Part shown: piece by piece, positions 1 through 6,074 of the stretch
How positions within the stretch are numbered: position 1 is the stretch's first letter
Layout: the number at the start of each line of letters is the position of its first letter
The notes under the pieces: generated by a model
Database searches by the model: none
The model's input: the letters and a program-made list of their open reading frames with translations, nothing else
Told to the model about the DNA's origin: nothing
Made by a program: the position numbers and the translations under genes
Source of the DNA: Clostridia bacterium
GTDB taxonomy: Bacteria > Bacillota > Clostridia > Christensenellales > Borkfalkiaceae
NCBI GenBank assembly: GCA_017505675.1
Contig: JAFVOV010000079.1
Location: 1-6,074, forward strand
DNA length: 6,074 bases
Direction of reading: 5' to 3'

Positions 1-1743
1 ATGGAAGGTGGTGAACCTGTCGTCATCGCCAACGCAGAAGGTATGAGAACAACCCCCTCAGTGGTGGGTTTTGCAAAAGATGGTGAAAGACTTGTGGGCG
101 AAATCGCAAAAAGACAAGCAGTTTCAAATCCTGAAAACACCATCGTATCAATCAAGAGAGATATGGGCTCAGACAAGAAAGTCCGCGCCAACGGAAAGGA
201 CTATACCCCTCAAGAAATCTCTGCAATGATTCTCACAAAGTTGAAGAACGATGCAGAAAAATATTTGGGCGAAAAAGTGACTGAAGCAGTCATCACAGTG
301 CCCGCATACTTCAGCGATAGCCAACGTCAAGCAACCAAAGACGCAGGTAAAATTGCAGGGCTTAACGTTCTTCGTATTATAAACGAACCTACCGCAGCGG
401 CTCTTTCTTACGGTCTTGATAAAGAAGGCAAAACCCAAAAGGTTATTATTTACGACCTTGGTGGCGGTACGTTTGACGTTTCTATTATGGAAATCGGCGA
501 CGGCGTTTTTGAAGTTTTAGCAACACACGGCAATAATATGCTCGGCGGTGACGACTTCGATAAGAGAGTTATGGATTATCTTGTTTCTGAATTTAAGGCA
601 AAAGAAGGCATTGACCTTTCTAACGATAAACTTGCTCTCCAAAGATTAAAAGAAGCGGCAGAAAAGGCTAAAATAGAACTTTCTGGTATGAGTAAAACTA
701 ACGTAAATCTTCCGTTTATCACGGCAGACGCAACGGGACCGAAACACCTTGACGTAGACATTACCAAACAGAAATTTGACGCGCTTACCGAAGATTTGGT
801 TGCTGCAACCGTTGCTCCTATGCAAAACGCAATGAAGGACGCAGGTCTTTCTTATTCAGATATTGACAAAGTTATTTTAGTTGGTGGTTCAACCAGAATT
901 CCCGCAGTTATTGACGAAGTAAGAAAAGTTACCGGTAAAGAACCGTTCAAAGGCATTAACCCTGATGAATGCGTTGCTATCGGCGCGGCTATTCAAGGCG
1001 GTGTTTTATCCGGCGAAGTTAAAGACGTTCTTTTATTAGACGTTACTCCGTTGTCACTCGGTATTGAAACTCTCGGTGGCGTATGCACCAAACTTATTGA
1101 AAGGAACACCACTATTCCCGTAAAGAAATCACAAGTTTTCTCTACGGCGGCTGATAACCAAACTGCAGTTGATATTCACATTTTACAAGGTGAACGTGAA
1201 TTTGCTAAAGATAATAAAACGCTTGGTAATTTCCAACTTTCAGGCATTGCTCCCGCTCCCCGTGGCGTACCGCAGATTGAAGTTACTTTCGATATCGACG
1301 CAAACGGTATTGTAAACGTTTCTGCAAAAGATTTGGGTACTGGTAAATCACAAAACATCACCATAACTTCTTCAACCAACCTTTCGGATGCTGATATTGA
1401 TAAGGCGGTAAACGAAGCAAAACAATATGAAGAAGAAGATAAAAAGCGTAAAGAAACCGTTGAAAACCACAACAAACTTGACGGGCTTATCTTCACTATT
1501 GAAAAATCAATTAAAGATTTAGGTGATAAGATTACTGAAGAAGACAAGGCTAAACTTGAAGAAGAAATTAAACTTGCTAAAGTTGAACTTGACAGTAACG
1601 ATAACGATAGAATAGTTAAGGCAACTGAAAAACTTTCTGAAGCATCACAAGGTATCTTTGCAAAAGTTTATCAACAAGCAAACCCCAACGGTGAAGGGCA
1701 AGACCCCAACGGCGCAAACGGCGGAGAAGAATTCCATCAATAA
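1..1743 (+). CDS. dnaK: Molecular chaperone DnaK (Hsp70), 5'-truncated by the window edge
   Basis: This is the cytoplasmic ATP-dependent Hsp70 chaperone, which binds exposed hydrophobic peptides and works with DnaJ and GrpE. The first codon is ATG, but it corresponds to an internal Met near residue 20 of the family. The N-terminal strand with the GIDLGTTNS phosphate loop is missing, so the true start lies upstream of the window. Visible landmarks (numbered from base 1): nucleotide-binding domain to about residue 340, with [10 protein letters not shown] at 152-161 and [11 protein letters not shown] at 291-301; the interdomain linker [13 protein letters not shown] at 342-354; the substrate-binding beta domain to about 460; a charged helical lid to about 555; then a short Gly/Asn-rich tail ending EEFHQ. 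Restoring about 19 residues gives about 600, normal for bacterial DnaK. No frameshift is seen. Codon usage changes sharply near base 300-365 (see findings). Identification is certain; only the start is missing. Confidence 0.98.
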   Translation: MEGGEPVVIANAEGMRTTPSVVGFAKDGERLVGEIAKRQAVSNPENTIVSIKRDMGSDKKVRANGKDYTPQEISAMILTKLKNDAEKYLGEKVTEAVITVPAYFSDSQRQATKDAGKIAGLNVLRIINEPTAAALSYGLDKEGKTQKVIIYDLGGGTFDVSIMEIGDGVFEVLATHGNNMLGGDDFDKRVMDYLVSEFKAKEGIDLSNDKLALQRLKEAAEKAKIELSGMSKTNVNLPFITADATGPKHLDVDITKQKFDALTEDLVAATVAPMQNAMKDAGLSYSDIDKVILVGGSTRIPAVIDEVRKVTGKEPFKGINPDECVAIGAAIQGGVLSGEVKDVLLLDVTPLSLGIETLGGVCTKLIERNTTIPVKKSQVFSTAADNQTAVDIHILQGEREFAKDNKTLGNFQLSGIAPAPRGVPQIEVTFDIDANGIVNVSAKDLGTGKSQNITITSSTNLSDADIDKAVNEAKQYEEEDKKRKETVENHNKLDGLIFTIEKSIKDLGDKITEEDKAKLEEEIKLAKVELDSNDNDRIVKATEKLSEASQGIFAKVYQQANPNGEGQDPNGANGGEEFHQ

Positions 1744-1754
1744 GTAAATTTCCG

Positions 1755-1771
1755 CGCCGTTATATAAGGCG
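1755..1771 (+). promoter_or_regulatory. Small stem-loop overlapping the ribosome binding site of the membrane-protein gene
   Basis: CGCC at 1755-1758 pairs with GGCG at 1768-1771. After a bulged G at 1759, TT at 1760-1761 can pair with AA at 1766-1767, leaving the loop ATAT. The presumed Shine-Dalgarno AAGG (1766-1769) lies in the 3' arm, 7 bases before the ATG at 1777. Pairing could partly mask this site and lower translation of this gene relative to dnaK. The stem is short, has no following T-run and so does not look like a terminator. The pairing is seen in the sequence; any regulatory role is inference. Confidence 0.3.
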
Positions 1772-1776
1772 TTAAT

Positions 1777-2424
1777 ATGAATAATTTGTTATTTTCCATG
1801 GCGGATTTATCCGCTAGTATGGTTGAAAGTTTAAACAATTCGCTCGGCATTTGGTATTTAATAATACTGAATGCCTTCGGCGTTATAGCGATAATTTGCA
1901 AAATATTAGAATATCAGTCTAATAGCAGGCTTGCTTCGCTTACGCTCTGCACGGTGGCGTGTATTTGTTGGGTGGCGTATTTTGGGTTATACGGTGATTT
2001 TACAAGCGCGCTGACTTGTTTTATTAGCATAATAAGGCTACTTGTTTTTATGCAGATGGGCAAGCACGCTTGGGCAGACAGTAAATTATGGGTAGTATTG
2101 TTTTTTATTTTACAAACTTTAATAGTTATATTTACGTTTAGAATAGAAAGCATTTTTGCTGCTCTTGCAGGGTTTGTTGGCATTGCTGCATATCTAATGA
2201 TAGACCAAAGAAAATATAGGGCGTTATCCTTTATATATATGGCGCTTTGGGTTGCTAACGGAATAATAAACTTCTATCCGATTGCGCTTATTAGCGACAG
2301 TTTAAGCGTGGTTTCCGTTTCTATAGCAATATACCGCTATGACCTTTGTAAAAATGCGCGCAAGTTGCAAAAAGCGGAAAAAGAACGCGCTAAAAATGAA
2401 GAAATTGAAAAAAATCAAGACTAA
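1777..2424 (+). CDS. Multi-spanning inner-membrane protein, YgjV-like
   Basis: This 215-residue protein is dominated by hydrophobic segments, roughly at residues 26-43, 51-71, 77-94, 103-121, 125-142, 149-163 and 165-186, so six or seven membrane spans. A charged Lys/Glu-rich tail (about 189-215) is probably cytoplasmic and helical. There is no cleavable signal peptide. The size, the pattern of short paired helices and the positions of small and aromatic residues resemble the Imp-YgjV family (E. coli YgjV, about 183 aa), whose function is unknown. This match is from memory of the family, not a search. The start is supported by AAGG 7 bases upstream; a later ATG at codon 8 is possible. It lies 33 bases after dnaK and 14 bases before dnaJ, so it is probably co-transcribed with them. 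No catalytic motif is visible, and a role in protein folding should not be assumed from position alone. Confidence 0.7.
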   Translation: MNNLLFSMADLSASMVESLNNSLGIWYLIILNAFGVIAIICKILEYQSNSRLASLTLCTVACICWVAYFGLYGDFTSALTCFISIIRLLVFMQMGKHAWADSKLWVVLFFILQTLIVIFTFRIESIFAALAGFVGIAAYLMIDQRKYRALSFIYMALWVANGIINFYPIALISDSLSVVSVSIAIYRYDLCKNARKLQKAEKERAKNEEIEKNQD

Positions 2425-2438
2425 TTTAAGGACTTTTT

Positions 2439-3581
2439 ATGGCTAAAGATTATTATAAAATTCTAGGCGTTAATAAAGACGCTTCACCTGACGAAATTAA
2501 AAAAGCGTATAGAACGCTAGTTAAAAAGTATCACCCAGACTTGCACCCGAACGACGCTGCTGCGGCTGAAAAATTTAAAGAGATTAACGAAGCGAACGAA
2601 GTTTTGTCAGACGAAAAGAAAAGAAAAAATTATGATACTTTCGGTGACCCCAACGGTGGTATGGGTGGATTCGGCGGTGCTGGCGGTGCTGGCGGATTTG
2701 GTGGCTTTGGTGGTTTTGAAGATATTTTCGGCGATATTTTCGGTGGGTTTGGCGGTTCGTCTAGAACGCGCGCGCAAACCAAAACCAAAGGTGACGATAT
2801 TACTATTGAACTTTCATTGAGTTTTTTAGACGCTGCAAAAGGCTGTACTAGAGAAGTTGTTTATAACCGCAACGAGCCTTGTTCACATTGTAAAGGCACG
2901 GGCGCTAAAGGTGGTACGGCTTATAAGACTTGTGAAAAGTGCGGTGGAACGGGGCAAGTTCAGTACACCACAAGCAACGGCTTTTTCCGTTCGGTTAGCG
3001 TTCGCCCGTGTGACGAGTGTCGTGGAACGGGTAAAAAGATTATTGATACATGTAAAGAATGTAACGGAAAGGGTTATATTAAAACCACAACTAAAGAAGT
3101 GTTTAATATTCCCGCAGGCGCGGATACGGGCAGTTATATAAGAAAAGCGGGTTACGGTCAAGCAAGCACTAACGGCGGACCTGCAGGCGACCTTATTGTC
3201 GTTATGAAGGTTGAACCTAGCAAAATCTTTAAACGCAAAAATTTTGACCTTTACGTTCAAGTGCCTATTAGTTTTAAGACGGCGGCTGTTGGCGGTAAGG
3301 TTAAAATTCCGCTTATAGACGATACTTTAGATTACACTATACCCGAAGGAACGCAGAGCGGAAAGGTATTCTTCGTTCGTGGAAAGGGTATTAAGTCTTC
3401 ACGCGGAACGGGCGACCTTTATATAGAAGTTGTGGTTGAAGTTCCGTCAAAACTTACCCGTGAACAAAAGAAACTTTTCGAGCAGTTAGAAGACGCTACA
3501 GAAATTAAACAATGCCCGAAAATGAAACAGTATAAAGACAATTTGGAAAGTATGTACGGCAAAGACCCGTACGCTAAATAA
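2439..3581 (+). CDS. dnaJ: Chaperone protein DnaJ (type I Hsp40)
   Basis: DnaJ is the cytoplasmic co-chaperone that delivers unfolded substrates to DnaK and stimulates its ATPase. The 380-residue length is normal and all type I domains are present in order. The J domain spans about residues 4-68, with the essential HPD at 32-34. A Gly/Phe-rich linker covers about 72-106. The zinc-binding domain has four intact CxxCxGxG repeats starting at C148, C165, C191 and C205. Two beta-sandwich substrate-binding domains run from about 220 to 335, followed by a C-terminal dimerisation helix. The start is fixed by AAGGA at 2428-2432, 6 bases before the ATG, and by the [11 protein letters not shown] opening typical of the family. 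The gene is separated from dnaK by a membrane-protein gene, whereas the two are usually adjacent. prmA begins 2 bases after its stop codon. No defect is seen. Confidence 0.98.
   Translation: MAKDYYKILGVNKDASPDEIKKAYRTLVKKYHPDLHPNDAAAAEKFKEINEANEVLSDEKKRKNYDTFGDPNGGMGGFGGAGGAGGFGGFGGFEDIFGDIFGGFGGSSRTRAQTKTKGDDITIELSLSFLDAAKGCTREVVYNRNEPCSHCKGTGAKGGTAYKTCEKCGGTGQVQYTTSNGFFRSVSVRPCDECRGTGKKIIDTCKECNGKGYIKTTTKEVFNIPAGADTGSYIRKAGYGQASTNGGPAGDLIVVMKVEPSKIFKRKNFDLYVQVPISFKTAAVGGKVKIPLIDDTLDYTIPEGTQSGKVFFVRGKGIKSSRGTGDLYIEVVVEVPSKLTREQKKLFEQLEDATEIKQCPKMKQYKDNLESMYGKDPYAK
2721..2744 (+). repeat. 12-base tandem duplication in the Gly/Phe region of dnaJ
   Basis: GATATTTTCGGC (2721-2732) is followed directly by GATATTTTCGGT (2733-2744), with one mismatch in the last base. 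It encodes DIFG twice. The DIFGDIFGG motif is common in this part of DnaJ, so this is ordinary low-complexity coding sequence and not a mobile or regulatory element. A similar GGTGCTGGC doublet lies just upstream in the same Gly-rich stretch. Confidence 0.8.
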
Positions 3582-3583
3582 TT

Positions 3584-4525
3584 ATGAGCAAGTTTATTGA
3601 ATTAACCGTTTCTACAACGCATATCGGCGCAGAACTCGTTAGCGACGTTTTGTGGGGGTATACTGATGCAGGCGTGGTTATAAACGACGTTGAAGACGTT
3701 ATAGCCCTTGCGCGTGACGGTAGGGCGTGGGATTATGCTGACGAAAGTATTTTTAAAGCGGATAAAACCGTACTTGTAAAAGCGTATTTCCCGATAGAAA
3801 CCGCAAAAGAAACGGTTAGCGCGGCGCAACGCGACCTTGAAGATTTAAAAAAGAACAGCCCGTTATCACTAGGAACGCTTGAAACGGTTAAGCGTGAAAT
3901 TGACGGTGACCTTTGGCGCGAACAATGGAAAGAGCATTTTAAACCTATACATATCGGCAAAATAGTTATAGTCCCCGAATGGATTGATTATAAGCCCGCT
4001 GACGGTGAAATAACGGTGTTACTTGATTCTAATATGGCGTTTGGTACGGGCGAGCACGAAACTACTTCAATGTGCGTTGGCTTTTTAGAAAAGTTCGTTA
4101 AAAAAGAAGATACCGTTTTAGACGTGGGGTGTGGTAGCGGAATACTTGGTATTACTGCTAGCAAACTTGGCGCTAAAAAAGTTATAATGACTGATATTGA
4201 CGAATGCGCAGTCGTTGCAACTACGCATAATATGGCGCTTAACGGCGTTAAAAACGGTGAAGTATTGCTTAAAAATCTTCTTGATGATAACAGCGTTAAA
4301 GGCGAAGTTATAGTGTGTAATATTATGGCTGAAGTCCTTATTGCTTTTGCGCCGTATATAGGCAACAATTTAATTGACGGCGGAATTATTATTTTAAGCG
4401 GTATTTTAGTTGAAAGGCTTGATGCTGTAAAAGACGCTTATATAAACGCCGGATTTGATTACGTAGAACAAAAAATTAAAGGCGAGTGGTCGGCGCTCGT
4501 TGTGACTAAAGGTAAAAAACAATGA
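3584..4525 (+). CDS. prmA: Ribosomal protein L11 methyltransferase PrmA
   Basis: PrmA uses S-adenosylmethionine to methylate ribosomal protein L11 in the cytoplasm. The 313-residue length is normal. The N-terminal substrate-recognition domain covers about residues 1-100. A linker carries WREQWKEHFKP at 111-121, a conserved feature of the family. The class I Rossmann methyltransferase domain follows, with the diagnostic FGTGEHETT at 153-161, the SAM-binding VLDVGCGSG at 178-186, an acidic residue for the ribose at D204, and NIMAE at 246-250 in the position of the catalytic-site motif IV. The start matches the family N-terminus (MSKFIELTVSTT) and lies only 2 bases after the dnaJ stop. No Shine-Dalgarno is evident, so translation is probably coupled to dnaJ. 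Its stop overlaps the mtaB start as ATGA. The rsmE gene often found next downstream is absent. Family assignment is firm. Confidence 0.97.
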   Translation: MSKFIELTVSTTHIGAELVSDVLWGYTDAGVVINDVEDVIALARDGRAWDYADESIFKADKTVLVKAYFPIETAKETVSAAQRDLEDLKKNSPLSLGTLETVKREIDGDLWREQWKEHFKPIHIGKIVIVPEWIDYKPADGEITVLLDSNMAFGTGEHETTSMCVGFLEKFVKKEDTVLDVGCGSGILGITASKLGAKKVIMTDIDECAVVATTHNMALNGVKNGEVLLKNLLDDNSVKGEVIVCNIMAEVLIAFAPYIGNNLIDGGIIILSGILVERLDAVKDAYINAGFDYVEQKIKGEWSALVVTKGKKQ

Positions 4526-5760
4526 AGGCAGTCGTTTTTACGCTCGGTTGCAAGGTAAACGAATGTGAAAGTGATTCGCTTATTGCGGGGTTAAAGGCGC
4601 TAGGCTATACCGTTAGCGATAAACTTGAAAAAGCAGACCTTTATATTGTGAACACTTGCGCAGTTACGGCAGAAGCGGAAAAAAAGTCTAGGCAGACTGC
4701 TGCTAGAATAAAAAAACTTAACCCCAACGCGAAAATAATTTTTACCGGTTGCGCTACGCAAAAAAATCCGCAAGCGTTTGCCGATAAAGACGATAATTTT
4801 TTAGTAACGGGCGTATTTAATAAGGGCGAAATTTTAAATCATTTAAGCGAAAAGGGTGTAAAAGTTAGCCCGGAATGCGGTGTGTTTGAAGAACTTCTGC
4901 CAACGGATACTTTACGGACGCGCGCATTTATAAAGGTGCAAGACGGTTGTAATAATTTTTGCAGTTACTGTATAATACCTTATTTGCGCGGAAGAAATAG
5001 GTCAAGAAACCCAGAGAGCGTGCTTAATGAAATAAATCATTTATCCCCTAAAGAAGCGGTTATAAACGGAATAAATCTTTCTGCTTATAATTATAACGGA
5101 ACAACGTTAAGTGGGCTTATTGAACGCTTACAGGGGGTTGAAACGCGTATAAGACTGGGTTCGTTAGAAGTTGGCGTTATAACTGAAAGTTTTTTAACGG
5201 CGCTTAAAAACCTGAAAAACTTTGCTCCGCATTTTCATTTATCACTTCAGTCAGGCTCAAACAACGTGCTTAAAAAGATGAATAGGCACTATACCGCTGA
5301 AGAGTATGCGGAAAAAGTAGATTTAATTAGAAAGTTTTTCCCTGATGCCGGTATAACCACGGATATTATAGTAGGGTTTCCTACGGAAACGGATGAAGAC
5401 TTTATTGATACGGTAAAACTTGTTGATAGGGTAAAGTTTTCAGATATTCATCCTTTCCCGTTTAGCCCTAGAAGTGGAACGGTGGCGTTTAAGATGAAAG
5501 ACTTACCGCCCGAAATAAAAAAAGAAAGGCTAAATAAACTGCTTGAATTAAAGGCGGAAAGAAAGAAAAATTTTATCAATTCGTTTATAGGTAAGCAGTT
5601 AGAGTTTTTATTTGAAGAAGTTAAAGACGGTTACGCCGAAGGTTATTCGGAAAACTATATAAGGCTTTACGTTAAAGATTTTATAGATAACGGAAAAATT
5701 AGAAAAGTTACGGTTATCGCTCCGTTTAAGGACGGCGCGCTCGCCGAAATAAAGGAGTAA
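4522..5760 (+). CDS. mtaB: tRNA (N6-threonylcarbamoyladenosine(37)-C2)-methylthiotransferase MtaB
   Basis: This is a radical-SAM enzyme that adds a methylthio group to t6A at position 37 of ANN-decoding tRNAs, giving ms2t6A. The 412 residues hold the three family domains. The N-terminal methylthiotransferase (UPF0004) domain has cluster cysteines C10, C46 (in NTCAVT) and C77 (in TGCATQ). The radical-SAM domain has CNNFCSYC with C143, C147 and C150. A C-terminal TRAM-like RNA-binding domain lies at about 350-412. The TLGCKVNECES opening, VGFPTET at 284-290 and HPFPFSPRSGT at 310-320 favour MtaB over MiaB or RimO. It is slightly short for the family, which often has about 430 residues, but lacks no key residue. 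The ATG overlaps the prmA stop by 4 bases and has AAAGG at 4508-4512. B. subtilis yqeV occupies the same operon position, which supports the assignment. Confidence 0.95.
   Translation: MKAVVFTLGCKVNECESDSLIAGLKALGYTVSDKLEKADLYIVNTCAVTAEAEKKSRQTAARIKKLNPNAKIIFTGCATQKNPQAFADKDDNFLVTGVFNKGEILNHLSEKGVKVSPECGVFEELLPTDTLRTRAFIKVQDGCNNFCSYCIIPYLRGRNRSRNPESVLNEINHLSPKEAVINGINLSAYNYNGTTLSGLIERLQGVETRIRLGSLEVGVITESFLTALKNLKNFAPHFHLSLQSGSNNVLKKMNRHYTAEEYAEKVDLIRKFFPDAGITTDIIVGFPTETDEDFIDTVKLVDRVKFSDIHPFPFSPRSGTVAFKMKDLPPEIKKERLNKLLELKAERKKNFINSFIGKQLEFLFEEVKDGYAEGYSENYIRLYVKDFIDNGKIRKVTVIAPFKDGALAEIKE
5751..5757 (+). promoter_or_regulatory. Strong Shine-Dalgarno of the HIT gene, inside the mtaB 3' end
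   Basis: AAAGGAG ends 6 bases before the ATG at 5764 and overlaps the last codons of mtaB. It is the best ribosome binding site in the window. It supports the HIT start and indicates that this gene was a functional, well-translated member of the operon before its sequence was interrupted. Confidence 0.8.
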
Positions 5761-5763
5761 ATT

Positions 5764-5910
5764 ATGGAAAATTGTTTGTTTTGCAAAATTATCGCAGGGG
5801 AAATTCCTTCAACTAAAATGTATGAAGATGAAAATATGATTATTATAAAAGACATTGACCCCAAAGCGAAAAATCATTTTTTATGTATACGGTTCAATGG
5901 AACAGGTTGA
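5764..5910 (+). CDS. HIT-family (histidine triad) hydrolase, N-terminal fragment only
   Basis: The first 41 or so residues are a clear histidine-triad protein N-terminus: MENCLFCKIIAGEIPS, with the zinc-type CxxC at C4 and C7, then a KMYEDE strand and the DIDPKAKNHFLCI segment. Family members are about 110-115 residues and hydrolyse nucleotide phosphoramidates or related nucleotides. Here homology stops at about base 5889, where a Pro-Lys-His continuation would be expected. A few unrelated codons follow and a TGA ends the frame after 48 residues. The catalytic HxHxH triad is therefore absent and the product would be inactive. HIT genes commonly follow mtaB in Clostridia, and the strong Shine-Dalgarno and 3-base spacing fit that arrangement. 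The break coincides with the start of an unrelated coding sequence, so truncation by a chimeric join or rearrangement is more likely than gradual decay. The family call is confident; the fragment status is certain within this window. Confidence 0.88.
   Translation: MENCLFCKIIAGEIPSTKMYEDENMIIIKDIDPKAKNHFLCIRFNGTG
5881..5892. other. Junction between two unrelated sequences
   Basis: To the left, the HIT reading frame is intact through about 5889. To the right, from about 5891, a different frame encodes an internal part of a solute-binding protein. GC rises from about 27% (33 of 120 bases in 5761-5880) to about 48% (64 of 134 bases in 5941-6074), and codon endings switch from mainly A/T to many C/G. 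The exact breakpoint cannot be set because TATGTATAC at 5882-5890 is compatible with both sides. No insertion-sequence end, target duplication or attachment site is recognisable. Confidence 0.75.
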
Positions 5911-6074
5911 TATGTATACAAAGCTTGTGGACGAATTCAACAATACATACGGAAAGGAACACGACCTGTATGTCTCCCTTTCCGCTTACGATACGACCGG
6001 ATATACTTCAAAGATCCAGAGCACGGTCAATTCGACCACTTCCGGACCCGATGTGTTTTTGGTAGAAGATACGG
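5891..6074 (+). CDS. Extracellular solute-binding protein (ABC sugar-type), internal fragment open at both ends
   Basis: Reading codons from 5891 gives an open frame to the window end: GSMEQVDMYTKLVDEFNNTY, then about 28 variable residues, then STTSGPDVFLVEDT. This matches the start of the mature part of family 1 extracellular solute-binding proteins, which follow the pattern EQ..MY..L.DEFN....Y....SGPDVF...D. These lipoproteins bind sugars or oligosaccharides outside the cell and deliver them to an ABC permease. The signal peptide and lipobox are missing on the left and at least 300 residues are missing on the right. The in-frame ATGs at 5897 and 5912 have no Shine-Dalgarno, so this is probably not expressed from here. 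The richer GC and C-ending codons differ from the rest of the window, suggesting a different genome or genomic region. Substrate cannot be predicted. The family call rests on pattern recognition over about 61 residues. Confidence 0.65.

Noticed and set aside
1..3. The ATG at base 1 as the true start of dnaK
   Set aside because: It matches the internal Met that precedes [13 protein letters not shown] in the family. The N-terminal phosphate-binding loop is missing, so the real start is upstream of the window.
1176..1547. A 123-residue open frame on the minus strand inside dnaK
   Set aside because: It is antisense to a conserved dnaK segment, rich in Ser and Leu from the complementary codons, and has no plausible start signal or family resemblance.
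1744..1776. A terminator, promoter or CIRCE heat-shock operator after dnaK
   Set aside because: The 33-base gap has only a short stem without a T-run, and no TTAGCACTC/GAGTGCTAA inverted repeat. CIRCE would be expected upstream of the operon, outside this window.
2659..2760. GGT/GGC-rich repeats in dnaJ as a possible repeat element
   Set aside because: They encode the normal Gly/Phe-rich linker of DnaJ in frame, so this is coding low complexity and not a separate element.
2857..3260. Alternative frames on both strands across the dnaJ zinc-finger region
   Set aside because: They overlap the intact CxxCxGxG repeats of dnaJ. Their Cys, Val and Arg patterns are by-products of the repeated Gly/Cys codons.
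3988..4368. A 126-residue minus-strand open frame inside prmA
   Set aside because: It lies antisense to the catalytic domain of prmA and resembles no recognisable protein.
5883..6065. A 60-residue + strand open frame ending near the window edge
   Set aside because: Its translation resembles no known family, while the neighbouring frame over the same bases gives a recognisable solute-binding protein. It is an out-of-frame shadow.

Overview
The window is a stretch of a low-GC bacterial chaperone/translation operon, all on the + strand. It reads like a Bacillota (Clostridia-type) genome, probably from an uncultured lineage. The support for this is the gene order dnaK-dnaJ-prmA-mtaB-HIT, AT-rich sequence, Val and Ile codons ending mostly in T, a standard genetic code (TGA used as a stop), and purine-rich Shine-Dalgarno sites. 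The taxonomic placement is inference from gene order and composition only.

Layout: (1) 1-1743, dnaK, cut by the window's left edge so that about 19 N-terminal residues are missing; (2) 1777-2424, a multi-spanning membrane protein resembling the YgjV family, lying between dnaK and dnaJ where a gene is not usually found; (3) 2439-3581, a complete type I dnaJ; (4) 3584-4525, prmA (ribosomal protein L11 methyltransferase); (5) 4522-5760, mtaB (tRNA t6A37 methylthiotransferase), overlapping prmA by 4 bases; (6) 5764-5910, the start of a HIT-family gene that loses its homology after about 41 residues; (7) about 5891-6074, a fragment of an extracellular solute-binding protein in another frame, with clearly different base composition. 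Gaps between genes are 2-33 bases, so 1-5880 is probably one transcription unit. No promoter or terminator was seen.

Functionally, DnaK and DnaJ form the Hsp70 folding machine, PrmA and MtaB modify the ribosome and tRNAs, and the HIT protein is a nucleotide hydrolase that commonly follows them. rsmE, which sits between prmA and mtaB in Bacillus subtilis, is absent here.

I found no new biological system. Two oddities concern the integrity of the sequence. There is an abrupt switch from the HIT gene to an unrelated solute-binding-protein gene near 5881-5892, and a sharp change in codon usage inside dnaK at about 300-365. Both fit a chimeric metagenomic contig or recombination, and the sequence alone cannot decide between these.
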